This document shows positions 36,503 to 45,617 of a stretch of 64,000 bases of DNA, piece after piece. Within the stretch, counting starts at the first letter, position 1; each line of letters begins with the position of its first letter. The notes under the pieces are model-generated. The model saw nothing but the letters and a program-made list of their open reading frames with translations, was not told where the DNA came from and made no database searches. Source of the stretch: Cellvibrio sp. UBA7671 (GTDB lineage Bacteria > Pseudomonadota > Gammaproteobacteria > Pseudomonadales > Cellvibrionaceae); assembly GCA_002483145.1 (NCBI GenBank), contig DLHJ01000016.1:186001-250000 (forward strand), given 5' to 3'. The position numbers and the translations under genes are program-made.

Positions 36503-37273
36503 ATGAGCGCTCCCGAGTTCGACATTATTTTCCGCGGCGATATCGTCTTCGGCCACCAGTTGGCCGAAGTAAAAGCCAAATTACAACAGCTGTTCAAGGC
36601 TGATACGGCCAAGATCGACGCCTTATTTACCGGTCGCCCAGTGCCGCTCAAGCGCAACCTGGATGAGGCAACTGCCAATAAATACCGCGATGCGCTGATC
36701 AAAGCGGGCGCGATGGTCGAAGTTTGCTCCAGTGATACCAGCCCTGCCAATGCAGCACCTAAACCGGCTCCAGTCCCGCGTCGTACAGCTGAAGCCATAG
36801 TTCCTGCCGCAGCACCGGTGGTCAGCGGTTGGACATTGGCACCGCTCGGTTCCGATCTGCTACCCGCCAAAGAACGCCCTGTGGCGCCTGTGCCGGTGAG
36901 TGTGGATATCTCCGGCCTGAGCCTGCGTGCGGCTGAAGGGAATCTGGTCGATGTGAGTGAAGTTCATGAAGAGATCCATGCGCAAGTCATTGCTCCGGAT
37001 TTGGGCCTGGCTGCCGTCGGTGCCGACCTGATCAGCGCCGATGAAAAGCTGGAGTTGCCCCTGGTCGAAATTGAATTGGAAGATTGGGATATTGCTGAAG
37101 CGGGTAGCGATTTGCTGAGCGAAGACGAGCGCCCGATTGTTCTGCCTGCCATAGTGGAAGTGGGCGATTACGGGCTAGCGCCTGCGGGCAGTGATCTCGG
37201 CCAGCTAAAGCCCACTGTAAAACCCGTTACACCCGATATCAGTGGTTTGCGGTTGGCTGATTCGGGCAAATAA
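36503..37273 (+). CDS. Unknown protein with fourfold GSDLL repeat
   Basis: A 256-residue protein. Residues 1-75 form a small alpha/beta domain (FDIIFRGDIVFGHQLAEVKA, then FTGRPVPLKRNLDEATANKY) that I recall as an N-terminal module of various gammaproteobacterial proteins. After a Pro/Ala linker come four copies of a motif: WTLAPLGSDLLPAKERP, LGLAAVGADLISADEK, WDIAEAGSDLLSEDERP and YGLAPAGSDLGQ. DISGLSL and DISGLRL form a second repeated pair. No signal peptide or membrane helix is seen. The repeats are acidic and may bind partners. Function unknown. Confidence 0.8.
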   Translation: MSAPEFDIIFRGDIVFGHQLAEVKAKLQQLFKADTAKIDALFTGRPVPLKRNLDEATANKYRDALIKAGAMVEVCSSDTSPANAAPKPAPVPRRTAEAIVPAAAPVVSGWTLAPLGSDLLPAKERPVAPVPVSVDISGLSLRAAEGNLVDVSEVHEEIHAQVIAPDLGLAAVGADLISADEKLELPLVEIELEDWDIAEAGSDLLSEDERPIVLPAIVEVGDYGLAPAGSDLGQLKPTVKPVTPDISGLRLADSGK

Positions 37274-37301
37274 TTCCTACCGCGGGCGCAAGCGTGCCAA
37301 T

Positions 37302-37342
37302 AAAAAAAGCGCGTACCCGGTCACCCGGATACGCGCTTTTTT
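37302..37342. terminator. Bidirectional terminator
   Basis: AAAAAAAGCGCGTA and TACGCGCTTTTTT pair around a CCGG-containing apical part (37302-37342). It lies between the repeat-protein gene (+) and the CBM6 protease gene (-), which converge. Confidence 0.9.
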
Positions 37343-37355
37343 GTTTACAGCGGGA

Positions 37356-39302
37356 TTATTGTGCGGCGACAAGTTTCCAGCGCGCACTCCACCAACCCGG
37401 TTGGATGCTGCCTACCTGCAGGCGCCCATATTCGTTGTTGATGTACTGGGTAGGTGCCGCGCGATTTTTGAGGCGGTACTCATTGGCGGTCACTTTTTCC
37501 AATTCCCAGTGGCTATTGGTGTCGGTTTTGGCAGCGCTCGCGGCGGTGAGGTTGCCATTGCTGATGGTCAACACCTGATCGGGTTTCCAGCGGTTAACCA
37601 GGCGCACAATGTTCGATCCACTCACTGGCTCGAATACCCATTGCGAACTCCAGTAACCGACGGGTACATCGGTTGATTCAGGGTTGCCGTTTTCGATATG
37701 GATGTACTGGGTGGTTTGCCACACATTTTGCAGGCGGAAGGTGCCAAGGCTATCGGGCAGTTTGTCCAGCTTGATCCAGTTGAGATTGAAGCTGCCGGTT
37801 TTGAGGGCGAGGGCGACAAATTGCTCGCCTGCCGGCAAGCTCACTTCGTGGCTGACGGTAGTCCATTGTTGCCAGCCACCGGAGACAGGCACAGTAACCT
37901 GGCCATAAACCGGAGTGCCGCCTTGTTTTTCAAACTGAATCACGCCCTGGGCGTTCAGGCTGGCAACCCGGTAGGACACCTGATAGCGCCCCGCTGCTGG
38001 CAGGTTGACCTTGTAGGCCAGCCATTCTCCATTGGCAATCCAGCCAACATTGTGGCCGCCGCCGGTGTCCGTGGTGGCTTGGATATCCACACCATCTTGA
38101 CGGTAAGCGCCGCCGGTATTGCCGCTGGTGGTGTCGTAGAAGCCGGTGTAGTCCTCGGCTTGCAGGGTGATGCCGGTAGCGGGTGCATCAGGAAATGGCA
38201 CTTTGTGGGTGCGGTTGGCCGACATCTCTGCCGCACGCTCGCGCCAGAGTCGCGCCATATCACTGCGCTGCGCATCGCCCAGCACATTGCCTTGTTCGTC
38301 TTTGATCAGGGGCGATGAGTAGTAGGCTAAATCGTTACCGCATTGGATTGTGCCGCGCCCTTCGCCAAGGGTATGGCCAAAGTTGTAGCCGCTGCCGTCG
38401 GGGCAGTGAACCCCGCCCACGTTGTGACCGACTTCATGGCGATAGGCGCCCGGCCAGGGTGCACCTATCACATGGGTGTCTCCGCCCACGCCTGCCCAAC
38501 CACCGGCGCTGCCCGGTGCGTCAGTAGGCATTTGTACCATGCCTACCAAATCGGGGGCGGTGCGCTCGATATCTGCAGCGAACCAGGTGTTCACATCATC
38601 CAATACCGAGGTGACGACACCGGGGTTGTGGGGCGCGGTGCCCGTGCCTACCAAGCGCAGATACACATTCTCGACTTTGCTGTTCTTCAACGCCGTGTTG
38701 ACTTGCTCTACATAGGATTGGGCAGTGGCCTCCAGATTATTACGCACATATTGGGAGCTGGCTGCAGCCGTTGAGAAGCCGACAAACACGTCAACCACAT
38801 AGCGGCCGGAAGAGTCCTTCTCACCCAGAATCAGTGGCGCGGCGGTGGGGGCAGCCATTTTGGCGGATTTGGCGCTTCGGGCAGCCTTGGGGTGGTAAAT
38901 CTCATCCAGCTTGGGCGGAGGGGTGGACTTGCGCCACAGGCGGCTCGCATCGCCGCTGGGGTTAAAGTCAAAGTGGCCTTCCGTGGTTTCCGCAAACGCC
39001 GTCAGATCGGCAGTTTTGGGGGTGAGGGTGACGATCAGGTTGCGGTAGTTGGTGTCGGTCACTGCATAGGGGTCGAGCAGGCGGGCAGTAACGATTTCTA
39101 CCTCGCCACGGGTTTCGCGGTTGGTTACTTCAAAGCGGAGCACGGCTCCGGTTTCCAGCAGTATCTCGCCGCGGTTTTGGGTTTTGAATTTGGTGTACTC
39201 CGCGGCGGCTGCCGGAGATGGTGCCGCGGGAGTTTGAGCCAGGGTATTGGCGCCCATCATGATCAAGCTTAGGGCAGACAAGCGAAACAGGGATTTCAAC
39301 AT
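37356..39302 (-). CDS. Secreted M12B-like metalloprotease with CBM6 and beta-trefoil-like domain
   Basis: A 648-residue exported protein. Signal peptide 1-22, prodomain about 30-150 (VLRFEVTNRETRGEVE, TTEGHFDFNPSG), catalytic domain about 160-375 with zinc motif HEVGHNVGGVH at about 288-298, then a CBM6 module (about 390-520: LQAEDYTGFYDTTSG, VGWIANGEWLAYKV, NLNWIKLD) and a C-terminal ricin-like or fascin-like beta-trefoil (about 525-648) with repeated YIHIENG/QVLTISNG/YINNEYG strands. The Met-turn is not obvious: the expected M-x-Y segment reads LAYYSSP. It probably cleaves protein embedded in polysaccharide; the CBM6 ligand is unknown. Its transcript is separate from the upstream GH26 gene, which has its own terminator. 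Confidence 0.9.
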   Translation of the reverse strand: MLKSLFRLSALSLIMMGANTLAQTPAAPSPAAAAEYTKFKTQNRGEILLETGAVLRFEVTNRETRGEVEIVTARLLDPYAVTDTNYRNLIVTLTPKTADLTAFAETTEGHFDFNPSGDASRLWRKSTPPPKLDEIYHPKAARSAKSAKMAAPTAAPLILGEKDSSGRYVVDVFVGFSTAAASSQYVRNNLEATAQSYVEQVNTALKNSKVENVYLRLVGTGTAPHNPGVVTSVLDDVNTWFAADIERTAPDLVGMVQMPTDAPGSAGGWAGVGGDTHVIGAPWPGAYRHEVGHNVGGVHCPDGSGYNFGHTLGEGRGTIQCGNDLAYYSSPLIKDEQGNVLGDAQRSDMARLWRERAAEMSANRTHKVPFPDAPATGITLQAEDYTGFYDTTSGNTGGAYRQDGVDIQATTDTGGGHNVGWIANGEWLAYKVNLPAAGRYQVSYRVASLNAQGVIQFEKQGGTPVYGQVTVPVSGGWQQWTTVSHEVSLPAGEQFVALALKTGSFNLNWIKLDKLPDSLGTFRLQNVWQTTQYIHIENGNPESTDVPVGYWSSQWVFEPVSGSNIVRLVNRWKPDQVLTISNGNLTAASAAKTDTNSHWELEKVTANEYRLKNRAAPTQYINNEYGRLQVGSIQPGWWSARWKLVAAQ

Positions 39303-39342
39303 GTTAGTAGTCCTTCAGTATTTTTAGAGGAATAAAGACGTG

Positions 39343-39365
39343 AAAAAAAGGGGGCTTGCGCCCCC
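39343..39365 (-). terminator. Terminator after the GH26 gene
   Basis: On the minus strand GGGGGC pairs with GCCCCC around a 4-base loop (39350-39365) and is followed by seven Ts (39349-39343). It ends the GH26 transcript 11 bp after the stop. Confidence 0.9.
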
Positions 39366-39376
39366 CTAAACGGGAA

Positions 39377-40891
39377 TCAACGTTTGGTTAATATAAAGCG
39401 TTGGGCGGCTCCGCCGGTGCACCACCATTGGTGCACTTTGGGGCCTATGCCCATATCAACATCGAGGCATTTGCCAGAGTGAGCAGCGACGAATTCCACT
39501 TCCAGCGGTGCCCAGGTGATGACCTTCATGGTCCAGGTTTGCGCGCCTGAGGCATTGCAATCGTACTGTTGTACGAGAGTGCCATCGGCGGTGCCAGCAG
39601 CGGCAACATCCACACACTTGCCGCTGTTGAGTGCACGCAATTCCATTTTGTAGCCGGTCAGATCCGCTAGGGTGAAGGTCTGCGCATTGGTGCCATTACA
39701 GGTATATACCTGCAACTTGGCGCCGTTAGCAGTAGATGCAGCGGGCACATCCAGACACTTGCCACTGGCTTTGTTTTTGAGTTCGTAGGTGCCGAAACTG
39801 CCGGTCATCTTGGGGTGCTTCATAACGGCGTCAAACACCGGGCCGGCGCCGTCGGCGTCGATACGCCAGTTGGCCTCGCCCTGCTTGTCGATATCAAACC
39901 AGTTGAAGGCACGCAGTTTTGGATACTGTCCGCTGGTGAAGGCGTCGGCGAAATCGCGAATCCACTGGGCTTTGTGCGCGCCAGGGGTAACCGCCATCTC
40001 ACCAATCACGATGGGGCGACCGGTTGCGGCTAATTGGTTGTACCAAGGGTTAAGGATGCTTTTGAAGCTGGCATCAGCACCACCGTAAATATCAATGCCG
40101 ATCCAATCCATATAGCCGGGTACATACATGTCAGCGACTATCGCGCCCGTGCCGTGAGGGCCAGCGTCGGTCCAGCAATCGGAGTTGGGCCAAATGGAAT
40201 TTCCGAATTGGACATTGGTCGCACCCACTGCGCGGAAGCGATCCACCACATGTTTGAACGCATCTCTAAAACGCGCCCAGGTCTCGCGATTTTTACAGGG
40301 GCTCCAGTCGTACCAGGCGCCATTCGCCTCGTGGAAAAGATCGATGACGACCGGCACTTTCTCGGCTTTCAAGCCGTGGGCGATGTTGTCGATGATGTCG
40401 TTATGTTTGCCATCCAGAATTTCCTTGATGATGTTGCGATCAACCCGCTGATTGGTGGTATCCCACTTCCACCAGCATTTGTTGTTGTCGTGCAGCGCCA
40501 ATTCGCCGTGGAATTCAAGGTTGATATAAGGCACGCGGCCTTGCGCTTTGATCTTGTCTACCTCGGCTTCCCATAGGTAGTACCAGTTTTTGCTACCGTC
40601 TGGGCGAAAGACTTCCGGGAAGATCTTGCCGAAATAGGGCGATGCATTGCCATACCACTGCTTGTTGTCAGCCCATTCCCAATCCTGGGTGATCTTGTCG
40701 CCGCAGGGGTGAGCAGCAGTCCAATCGCGATCGACAAATGCGCCCATTAACACACGGTCACCGGCGGGGATCGCATTGCTCTGCGCATGGCTGGGGCTGG
40801 CAATGATGCAGGTGGCGACCATGCAGGCTGCGGTTGAGCCAGCGTAGAGCCATTCCTTTAGATGTGAAATTAGCGTACGAGGAGAGTTCAT
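39377..40891 (-). CDS. Secreted GH26 beta-mannanase-like enzyme with CBM13 (ricin) domain
   Basis: A 504-residue glycoside hydrolase. The long signal peptide ends near residue 37 (IIASPSHAQ). The GH26 barrel (about 40-350) has the acid/base glutamate in DLFHEANGAWYDW (about 184) and the nucleophile in IVIGEMAV (about 297). A C-terminal beta-trefoil (about 365-504) has three SGKCLDV-type repeats with paired cysteines and Q-x-F/W motifs (AQTF, AQTW, AQRF), i.e. CBM13. Endo-beta-1,4-mannanase is the best guess for a Cellvibrio GH26, but other GH26 activities such as beta-1,3-xylanase cannot be excluded. Confidence 0.92.
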   Translation of the reverse strand: MNSPRTLISHLKEWLYAGSTAACMVATCIIASPSHAQSNAIPAGDRVLMGAFVDRDWTAAHPCGDKITQDWEWADNKQWYGNASPYFGKIFPEVFRPDGSKNWYYLWEAEVDKIKAQGRVPYINLEFHGELALHDNNKCWWKWDTTNQRVDRNIIKEILDGKHNDIIDNIAHGLKAEKVPVVIDLFHEANGAWYDWSPCKNRETWARFRDAFKHVVDRFRAVGATNVQFGNSIWPNSDCWTDAGPHGTGAIVADMYVPGYMDWIGIDIYGGADASFKSILNPWYNQLAATGRPIVIGEMAVTPGAHKAQWIRDFADAFTSGQYPKLRAFNWFDIDKQGEANWRIDADGAGPVFDAVMKHPKMTGSFGTYELKNKASGKCLDVPAASTANGAKLQVYTCNGTNAQTFTLADLTGYKMELRALNSGKCVDVAAAGTADGTLVQQYDCNASGAQTWTMKVITWAPLEVEFVAAHSGKCLDVDMGIGPKVHQWWCTGGAAQRFILTKR

Positions 40892-41272
40892 AGCATCACC
40901 TTTTATTCGTTATTGGTGGTTGAGTAGTTGAGTGGTTGTGCAGCGAGGCGGATTTAGGGTTTGGTACAGCGAAACCGAAAAGCCCGCGTGGTCATCCAAT
41001 GACACTCGCCGCAGCCCTACCAGCATAAGGATCCTGCAAGCGTGCGCACCCCAGTTGCGGTTGTGCTGCAAAGTGGCAGTGTGGGTGCCAGGTTCGAGTA
41101 AAAGTGGCACTGAAAATGCCCGAACTCCGGCTTATTTCTGTGAGCAGCATCAGGTTTTATCTGGCTAGTGGGGCACTTTGTTCATACACTCCCCTCTAAA
41201 CTTAAGTACCTGCCTTGAGTGCCAGTGGGCGCATCTTGGTTGCGCTTTCGTTCCATCACAGAGGAAGTCACT
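40892..41272. other. Divergent intergenic region, GH26 / AsmA-like gene
   Basis: These 381 bp lie between the divergent GH26 and AsmA-family genes. Short frames on both strands (for example minus 40910-41110) lack ribosome binding sites and coding character. A weak inverted repeat GTGCCA/TGGCAC is at 41085-41110. Both promoters should be here, but I could not assign boxes. Confidence 0.55.
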
Positions 41273-43465
41273 ATGAAAATTCTGCTCAAAAGCCTCGCTA
41301 TCTTGGTGGTTTTGGTATTACTCGCCGCGCTCGCGCTGGTTTTTTTGGTCGATGCCAACCGCTTTAAGCCGCGCATTGAGGCTATCGCCAAAGATCAGGG
41401 CATAGCCCTTCAAATTAACGGTGATCTGGGCTGGGATTTATGGCCGAGTTTGGGGGTGGCGGTGAACGAGGTGCGCGTCGCTGCATTGGATGCGCCCAAC
41501 CAACCGATCGCGGAATTACAACAAGCGAGTTTGATGCTAGCGCTGATGCCGCTGTTCTCCGGCGATTTTCAGGTGGATCACATTGCGGTGGATGGCGCGG
41601 TGATTTCTCTCAAGGTCGATGCCAACGGCAAAGGCAATTGGGAGGCGCTCAGCAAACCCGATCAGCCTGTCAAACCTACCCAACCAGAACCGGCAGCCGA
41701 CACAAATTTAAAACTCGATATCCAGCACATCAGCCTCAGCAATTCGAAAGTGAATTACAGCGATGCACAGAGCGGACAAACTATTGCGCTGCGCGACATC
41801 AATCTCACCATGAGCGATGTAAATACCCGCGCTGCACCTTTTGCCCTGGATTTGTCGTTTGTGATGGAGTTGGCACAAGCTGGCGCCGACAAGTTGGAGT
41901 TGCAAGCCGCATTAAAAAACACAGTTAGCGTGGATGATGCTGTCAACAATATTAAATTGGCGGATGGCAAATTACAGGCGGAAATTATCGGCGGCGAAAC
42001 CGCTGAATTCGCGCTCGATTACGCACTGGTTATCACCGATTTACAAAAAGAGTTGGCGTACAAAGGCGATATAAAACTCACTGAAATGAATGCGCGTAAA
42101 TTCTTTGCTGCGCTCGGTACTGAATTGAAAACAGCCAATAGCGATGCGTTCAGCAAGGTTGCATTTTCATCGGGTGTAGATGGCACTGCTAAAAAAGTGA
42201 AATTGGAAAATCTAAAGTTGGTGCTGGATACCACGAACTTTTCCGGCAGCATCGGTATTACCGATTTTTCCACTGGCGCTCTCAAGCTGGTGTTAGATGG
42301 CGATGAAATTAATGTGGATCATTATTTGCCACCGCCAACTGAAACAACTGAACAAACAGCAGCGGCACCCGCTGAAGATACGCTTCTCCCGCTCGATGAT
42401 TTACGCGGTTTAAATATCAACGCCAAGCTCGCACTGAAAAAATTGATCGTCAATAAAATCGCACTGGAAAATGTTGCGCTGAAAGTGCTTGCCAAAAACG
42501 GCATGATTGAACAAAACCTCACTGCAAAAGCCTATGCTGGAGCTATCACGGCCAAAGGTCAATTAGATGCACGCGGCCAACAGGCGCAAGTGCAATTTGA
42601 CGCAGGTGTAGAGGGCTTGGAGTTGGAGCCTTTATTAAAAGAGTTGGAAATGGATTCCAAGTTTGGTTTGCAGGGCGCCGTGCAAGCGCGTGCACTCGGC
42701 AGCACGCAAGGCAATTCGGTTAACCAGTTATTTAAATCCCTGCGCAGTAACGCAACTTTTTCGGGCGCACAGGTGCGTTTGCTGCCCATCAATTTAGAGC
42801 AACAATTTTGTAAACTGGTGAATCTAGTTAATAAAACTGAAGACCCTGCAAAAGTGTGGGATGAGTTCACGGCAATGAACGAGTTGTCCGGTAGCATTAA
42901 ATGGCGCGATGAAATTATCACTATCGATACGTTCAAAGCCGGTGTGGAAAAGTTGCAATTGGGTTCAAGCGGAAAAATAAATCTCGCCACCGATGAATAC
43001 GATATTTTTCTGCCGTTTAAGTTAAACAAAGACAAAACCGATACCATCACTGCCGAGCAAGTTGCAGTAACCACCAGTGCGGGTGGTTGCAGTATCGGCA
43101 GCCAATATTGGCTTGAGCGCGGTATGGAATTGCTGCGCTGCAAAGGCTCCTTCGCTGAAATTAATCCACTGAGCGATTGCCGTCCCGATAAAGAATTGCT
43201 GGTCGAGCTAACCAAAGACTACGCGGTGTACAAACTCAAAGAAAAACACGGCGCAAAATATGAAGAGAAAAAAGACGAGCTAAAACAAAAAGTTGAGAAA
43301 GAAAAAAATAAATTATTGGATAAATTGCAGCAGCGTTTGAACAAAGGAGCGGTCTCTTCTGTGGCGGTATCGAGTGCCCCATCAGTGACTGAACCAGCCG
43401 CTGCAAGTGCTCCGGCTGCAGAGGCCAGCGCCATACCAACGCAAGATAAGGGTGCGGTTGAATAG
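41273..43465 (+). CDS. AsmA-family protein
   Basis: A 730-residue inner-membrane-anchored, mostly periplasmic protein. Residues 1-28 (LLKSLAILVVLVLLAALALVFLV) are the anchor, followed by the AsmA signature FKPRIEAIAKDQGIALQINGDLGWDLWPSLG. The C-terminal AsmA domain (about 480-650) has GLQGAVQARALG and CSIGSQYWLERGMELLRCKG. The last 80 residues are a Lys/Glu coiled coil with an Ala/Ser tail. AsmA-like proteins are linked to phospholipid transport and outer-membrane assembly. ATG 41273 has GAGGAAG upstream. It precedes mutY, as asmA-like genes do in Pseudomonas. Confidence 0.93.
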   Translation: MKILLKSLAILVVLVLLAALALVFLVDANRFKPRIEAIAKDQGIALQINGDLGWDLWPSLGVAVNEVRVAALDAPNQPIAELQQASLMLALMPLFSGDFQVDHIAVDGAVISLKVDANGKGNWEALSKPDQPVKPTQPEPAADTNLKLDIQHISLSNSKVNYSDAQSGQTIALRDINLTMSDVNTRAAPFALDLSFVMELAQAGADKLELQAALKNTVSVDDAVNNIKLADGKLQAEIIGGETAEFALDYALVITDLQKELAYKGDIKLTEMNARKFFAALGTELKTANSDAFSKVAFSSGVDGTAKKVKLENLKLVLDTTNFSGSIGITDFSTGALKLVLDGDEINVDHYLPPPTETTEQTAAAPAEDTLLPLDDLRGLNINAKLALKKLIVNKIALENVALKVLAKNGMIEQNLTAKAYAGAITAKGQLDARGQQAQVQFDAGVEGLELEPLLKELEMDSKFGLQGAVQARALGSTQGNSVNQLFKSLRSNATFSGAQVRLLPINLEQQFCKLVNLVNKTEDPAKVWDEFTAMNELSGSIKWRDEIITIDTFKAGVEKLQLGSSGKINLATDEYDIFLPFKLNKDKTDTITAEQVAVTTSAGGCSIGSQYWLERGMELLRCKGSFAEINPLSDCRPDKELLVELTKDYAVYKLKEKHGAKYEEKKDELKQKVEKEKNKLLDKLQQRLNKGAVSSVAVSSAPSVTEPAAASAPAAEASAIPTQDKGAVE

Positions 43466-43583
43466 CATTTTGGCTTAATCTTGGGTGCCGTGGTGGCAGT
43501 GCGCGAATGTATCCTTAGCAGATAGTTTTTTCCCATCCTGCTAGAATTCGCGCCTGCCTAGTATCCTTGCATCGCGAGTGGTT

Positions 43584-44714
43584 ATGACCTCTTCTTTTTC
43601 TACCTCTGTGCTCAAATGGTTTGATAAACACGGGCGCAAACACCTGCCTTGGCAACAAGACATCAGCGCCTATCGCGTGTGGTTGTCAGAAATCATGTTG
43701 CAGCAAACCCAGGTCACGACGGTGATTCCCTATTTCGAGCGCTTTATCGCGCAGTTTCCAACTGTACAATCCCTCGCCGCCGCACCGATTGATGAAGTGC
43801 TGCATTTGTGGACCGGCTTGGGTTACTACGCACGTGCGCGCAACCTGCACAAATGTGCACAAACAGTAGTGAATCAATACGGTGGCGAATTTCCTGCAAC
43901 AGTGGACGCATTGGCCGATCTTCCCGGTATTGGCCGCTCTACCGCCGGTGCGATTGTGAGCATCGCCTATCAAAAACGAGCCGCTATTTTGGATGGTAAC
44001 GTCAAGCGCGTGCTCGCCCGTTATCACGCCGTTGAAGGTTGGCCGGCACAATTGGATGTGGCCAAACAACTGTGGGAAATTGCCGAAACCTACACACCCA
44101 AAACCCGCGCGAATCATTACACCCAAGCGATGATGGATATGGGTGCAACACTCTGCACGCGCAGCAAACCCAAATGTGAAGAGTGCCCGCTGCGCGGCGG
44201 ATGCATTGCCTACGCACAAGGCAATCCCAAAGATTATCCCGGTAAAAAACCGAAAAAAACCTTGCCGGAAAAATCCGTGCAATTATTAATGCTGCGTAAT
44301 CCTGCGGGCGATTTATTACTGCAACAGCGCCCCGCGCAGGGTATTTGGGGTGGCCTGTGGAGTTTCCCCGAAATAGCGATTGATGCCGACGCACAAGAAT
44401 TTGCTGAAGACCATTACGGCAAGGTGATCGAGCTGGAAGAATGGAACAGCTATCGCCACACGTTCAGTCATTACCATTTGGATATCACGCCAGTATTAAT
44501 CCAACTCGCAAAATCACCGCGCGCTATCGGTGAAGCCGCCACCCACTGGTACAATCCCCATCAGCCTGATGCCTTAGGTTTGGCCGCCCCCGTTAAAAAA
44601 TTATTGGAAAAGCTCGCACAGTTGGATCCGCGTGCGACTACAGCAGTAGCAAAAACAACTGCTAAAAAAATCGCTGCACCTAAACGCAACACTACATCAT
44701 CTAAACGTAAGTGA
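43584..44714 (+). CDS. mutY: A/G-specific adenine DNA glycosylase
   Basis: MutY removes adenine opposite 8-oxoguanine. The 376-residue product has the catalytic Glu in [10 protein letters not shown], the helix-hairpin-helix [17 protein letters not shown] with the catalytic Asp in [10 protein letters not shown], the 4Fe-4S ligands in [17 protein letters not shown], and a C-terminal NUDIX-like domain ([28 protein letters not shown]). A Lys/Thr-rich tail of about 30 residues is unusual. The start is ATG 43584. It is followed 7 bp later by yggX, a conserved pair in gammaproteobacteria. Confidence 0.97.
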   Translation: MTSSFSTSVLKWFDKHGRKHLPWQQDISAYRVWLSEIMLQQTQVTTVIPYFERFIAQFPTVQSLAAAPIDEVLHLWTGLGYYARARNLHKCAQTVVNQYGGEFPATVDALADLPGIGRSTAGAIVSIAYQKRAAILDGNVKRVLARYHAVEGWPAQLDVAKQLWEIAETYTPKTRANHYTQAMMDMGATLCTRSKPKCEECPLRGGCIAYAQGNPKDYPGKKPKKTLPEKSVQLLMLRNPAGDLLLQQRPAQGIWGGLWSFPEIAIDADAQEFAEDHYGKVIELEEWNSYRHTFSHYHLDITPVLIQLAKSPRAIGEAATHWYNPHQPDALGLAAPVKKLLEKLAQLDPRATTAVAKTTAKKIAAPKRNTTSSKRK

Positions 44715-44721
44715 GAACAAT

Positions 44722-44997
44722 ATGAGTCGCATGGTTTTTTGTCGAAAATACCAACAAGAACTGGAAGGCCTGGATATGCCCCCTTATCCTGGTGCCAAGG
44801 GTTTGGATTTATTCAACAACATCTCCAAAAAAGCCTGGCAAGAATGGATGGCCCACCAGACATTACTGATCAACGAAAAACGTTTGAACGTAATGGATAT
44901 GGGTACCAAGGTTTATCTCACCGAGCAAATGGAAAAGTTTTTGTCGGGTGAGAAAGTGGATGAGGCGGAGGGTTATGTGCCTCCAGAGAAGAATTAA
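44722..44997 (+). CDS. yggX: Probable Fe(2+)-trafficking protein YggX
   Basis: A 91-residue protein matching YggX along its length: [46 protein letters not shown] and the EGYVPPE end. The cysteine at 7 is conserved. YggX protects iron-sulfur proteins from oxidants, which fits its pairing with the 4Fe-4S enzyme MutY. Confidence 0.97.
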   Translation: MSRMVFCRKYQQELEGLDMPPYPGAKGLDLFNNISKKAWQEWMAHQTLLINEKRLNVMDMGTKVYLTEQMEKFLSGEKVDEAEGYVPPEKN

Positions 44998-45012
44998 ATA
45001 AGGGATCTTAAA

Positions 45013-45483
45013 ATGAAAAAAATAATGGTTATGTGTTTGTCACTGCTTTCCTCTGGATTGTTGGCTGAAGAAAGTAATAGTGAGTATATGTTCAACGGAA
45101 AGTTAGGTGCCTCACCTTATACCGGTATTTTAGGCTTTGAAGTACAGAAAGGTAAGTGGAGTCTTGGTGTTGGTTTTCCGGTTTCAGTTTCTGTAAAACG
45201 TTATCAGTATGAAAACGAAGATTCTTTGTTCTACGGAGTTTATTGGAATAAATTAACCGATAATAGTTACGACGATTATGAAGAAGGAATACTTTTTGAT
45301 AAATACGAACGCGAAAGCTACGGCCTGGGAGTTGGATACATTTGGCTGTGGGAGTCAGGTTGGAATGCATCAACAGGTCTTTCGGTTGGTGAATATAAAA
45401 AAGAGTATACAAACGCTAGTCTGAAGTATTTCGAGGAAGGCTATAACCTTAATTTGGAGTTATCGGTTGGATACAAGTTCTAA
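45013..45483 (+). CDS. Small exported beta-barrel-like protein
   Basis: A 156-residue protein with a signal peptide (MKKIMVMCLSLLSSGLLAEE) and alternating aromatic and glycine strands (GVGFPVSVSVKRYQY, LGVGYIWLWESGW, LNLELSVGYKF). It ends in KF, an aromatic terminal residue as in outer-membrane barrels. About eight strands could form an OmpW/OmpX-sized barrel. It is lower in GC than its neighbours. I do not recognise the family. Confidence 0.72.
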   Translation: MKKIMVMCLSLLSSGLLAEESNSEYMFNGKLGASPYTGILGFEVQKGKWSLGVGFPVSVSVKRYQYENEDSLFYGVYWNKLTDNSYDDYEEGILFDKYERESYGLGVGYIWLWESGWNASTGLSVGEYKKEYTNASLKYFEEGYNLNLELSVGYKF

Positions 45484-45617
45484 CTTGTGATGAGTGAAGT
45501 CAAAAATCCACAGGGAGGTTGGCAGATTGATATTGCAGAGAATTATCTCTTTGCTCAGTTTCAGTTAATCATGTGGTGGTAAAAAGAAGCGTTTAAGCAT
45601 CAACGAAGGGCGCCGCA

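Noticed and set aside
37698-38318. 206-residue plus-strand frame opposite the CBM6 protease
   Set aside because: Antisense shadow; the minus-strand frame has signal peptide, zinc motif and CBM6.
40910-41110. 66-residue minus-strand frame upstream of the GH26 gene
   Set aside because: No start signal and no protein-like pattern; treated as promoter region.
41085-41110. tRNA T-arm-like GGTTCGAGT with inverted repeat
   Set aside because: No acceptor, D or anticodon arms can be folded around it.
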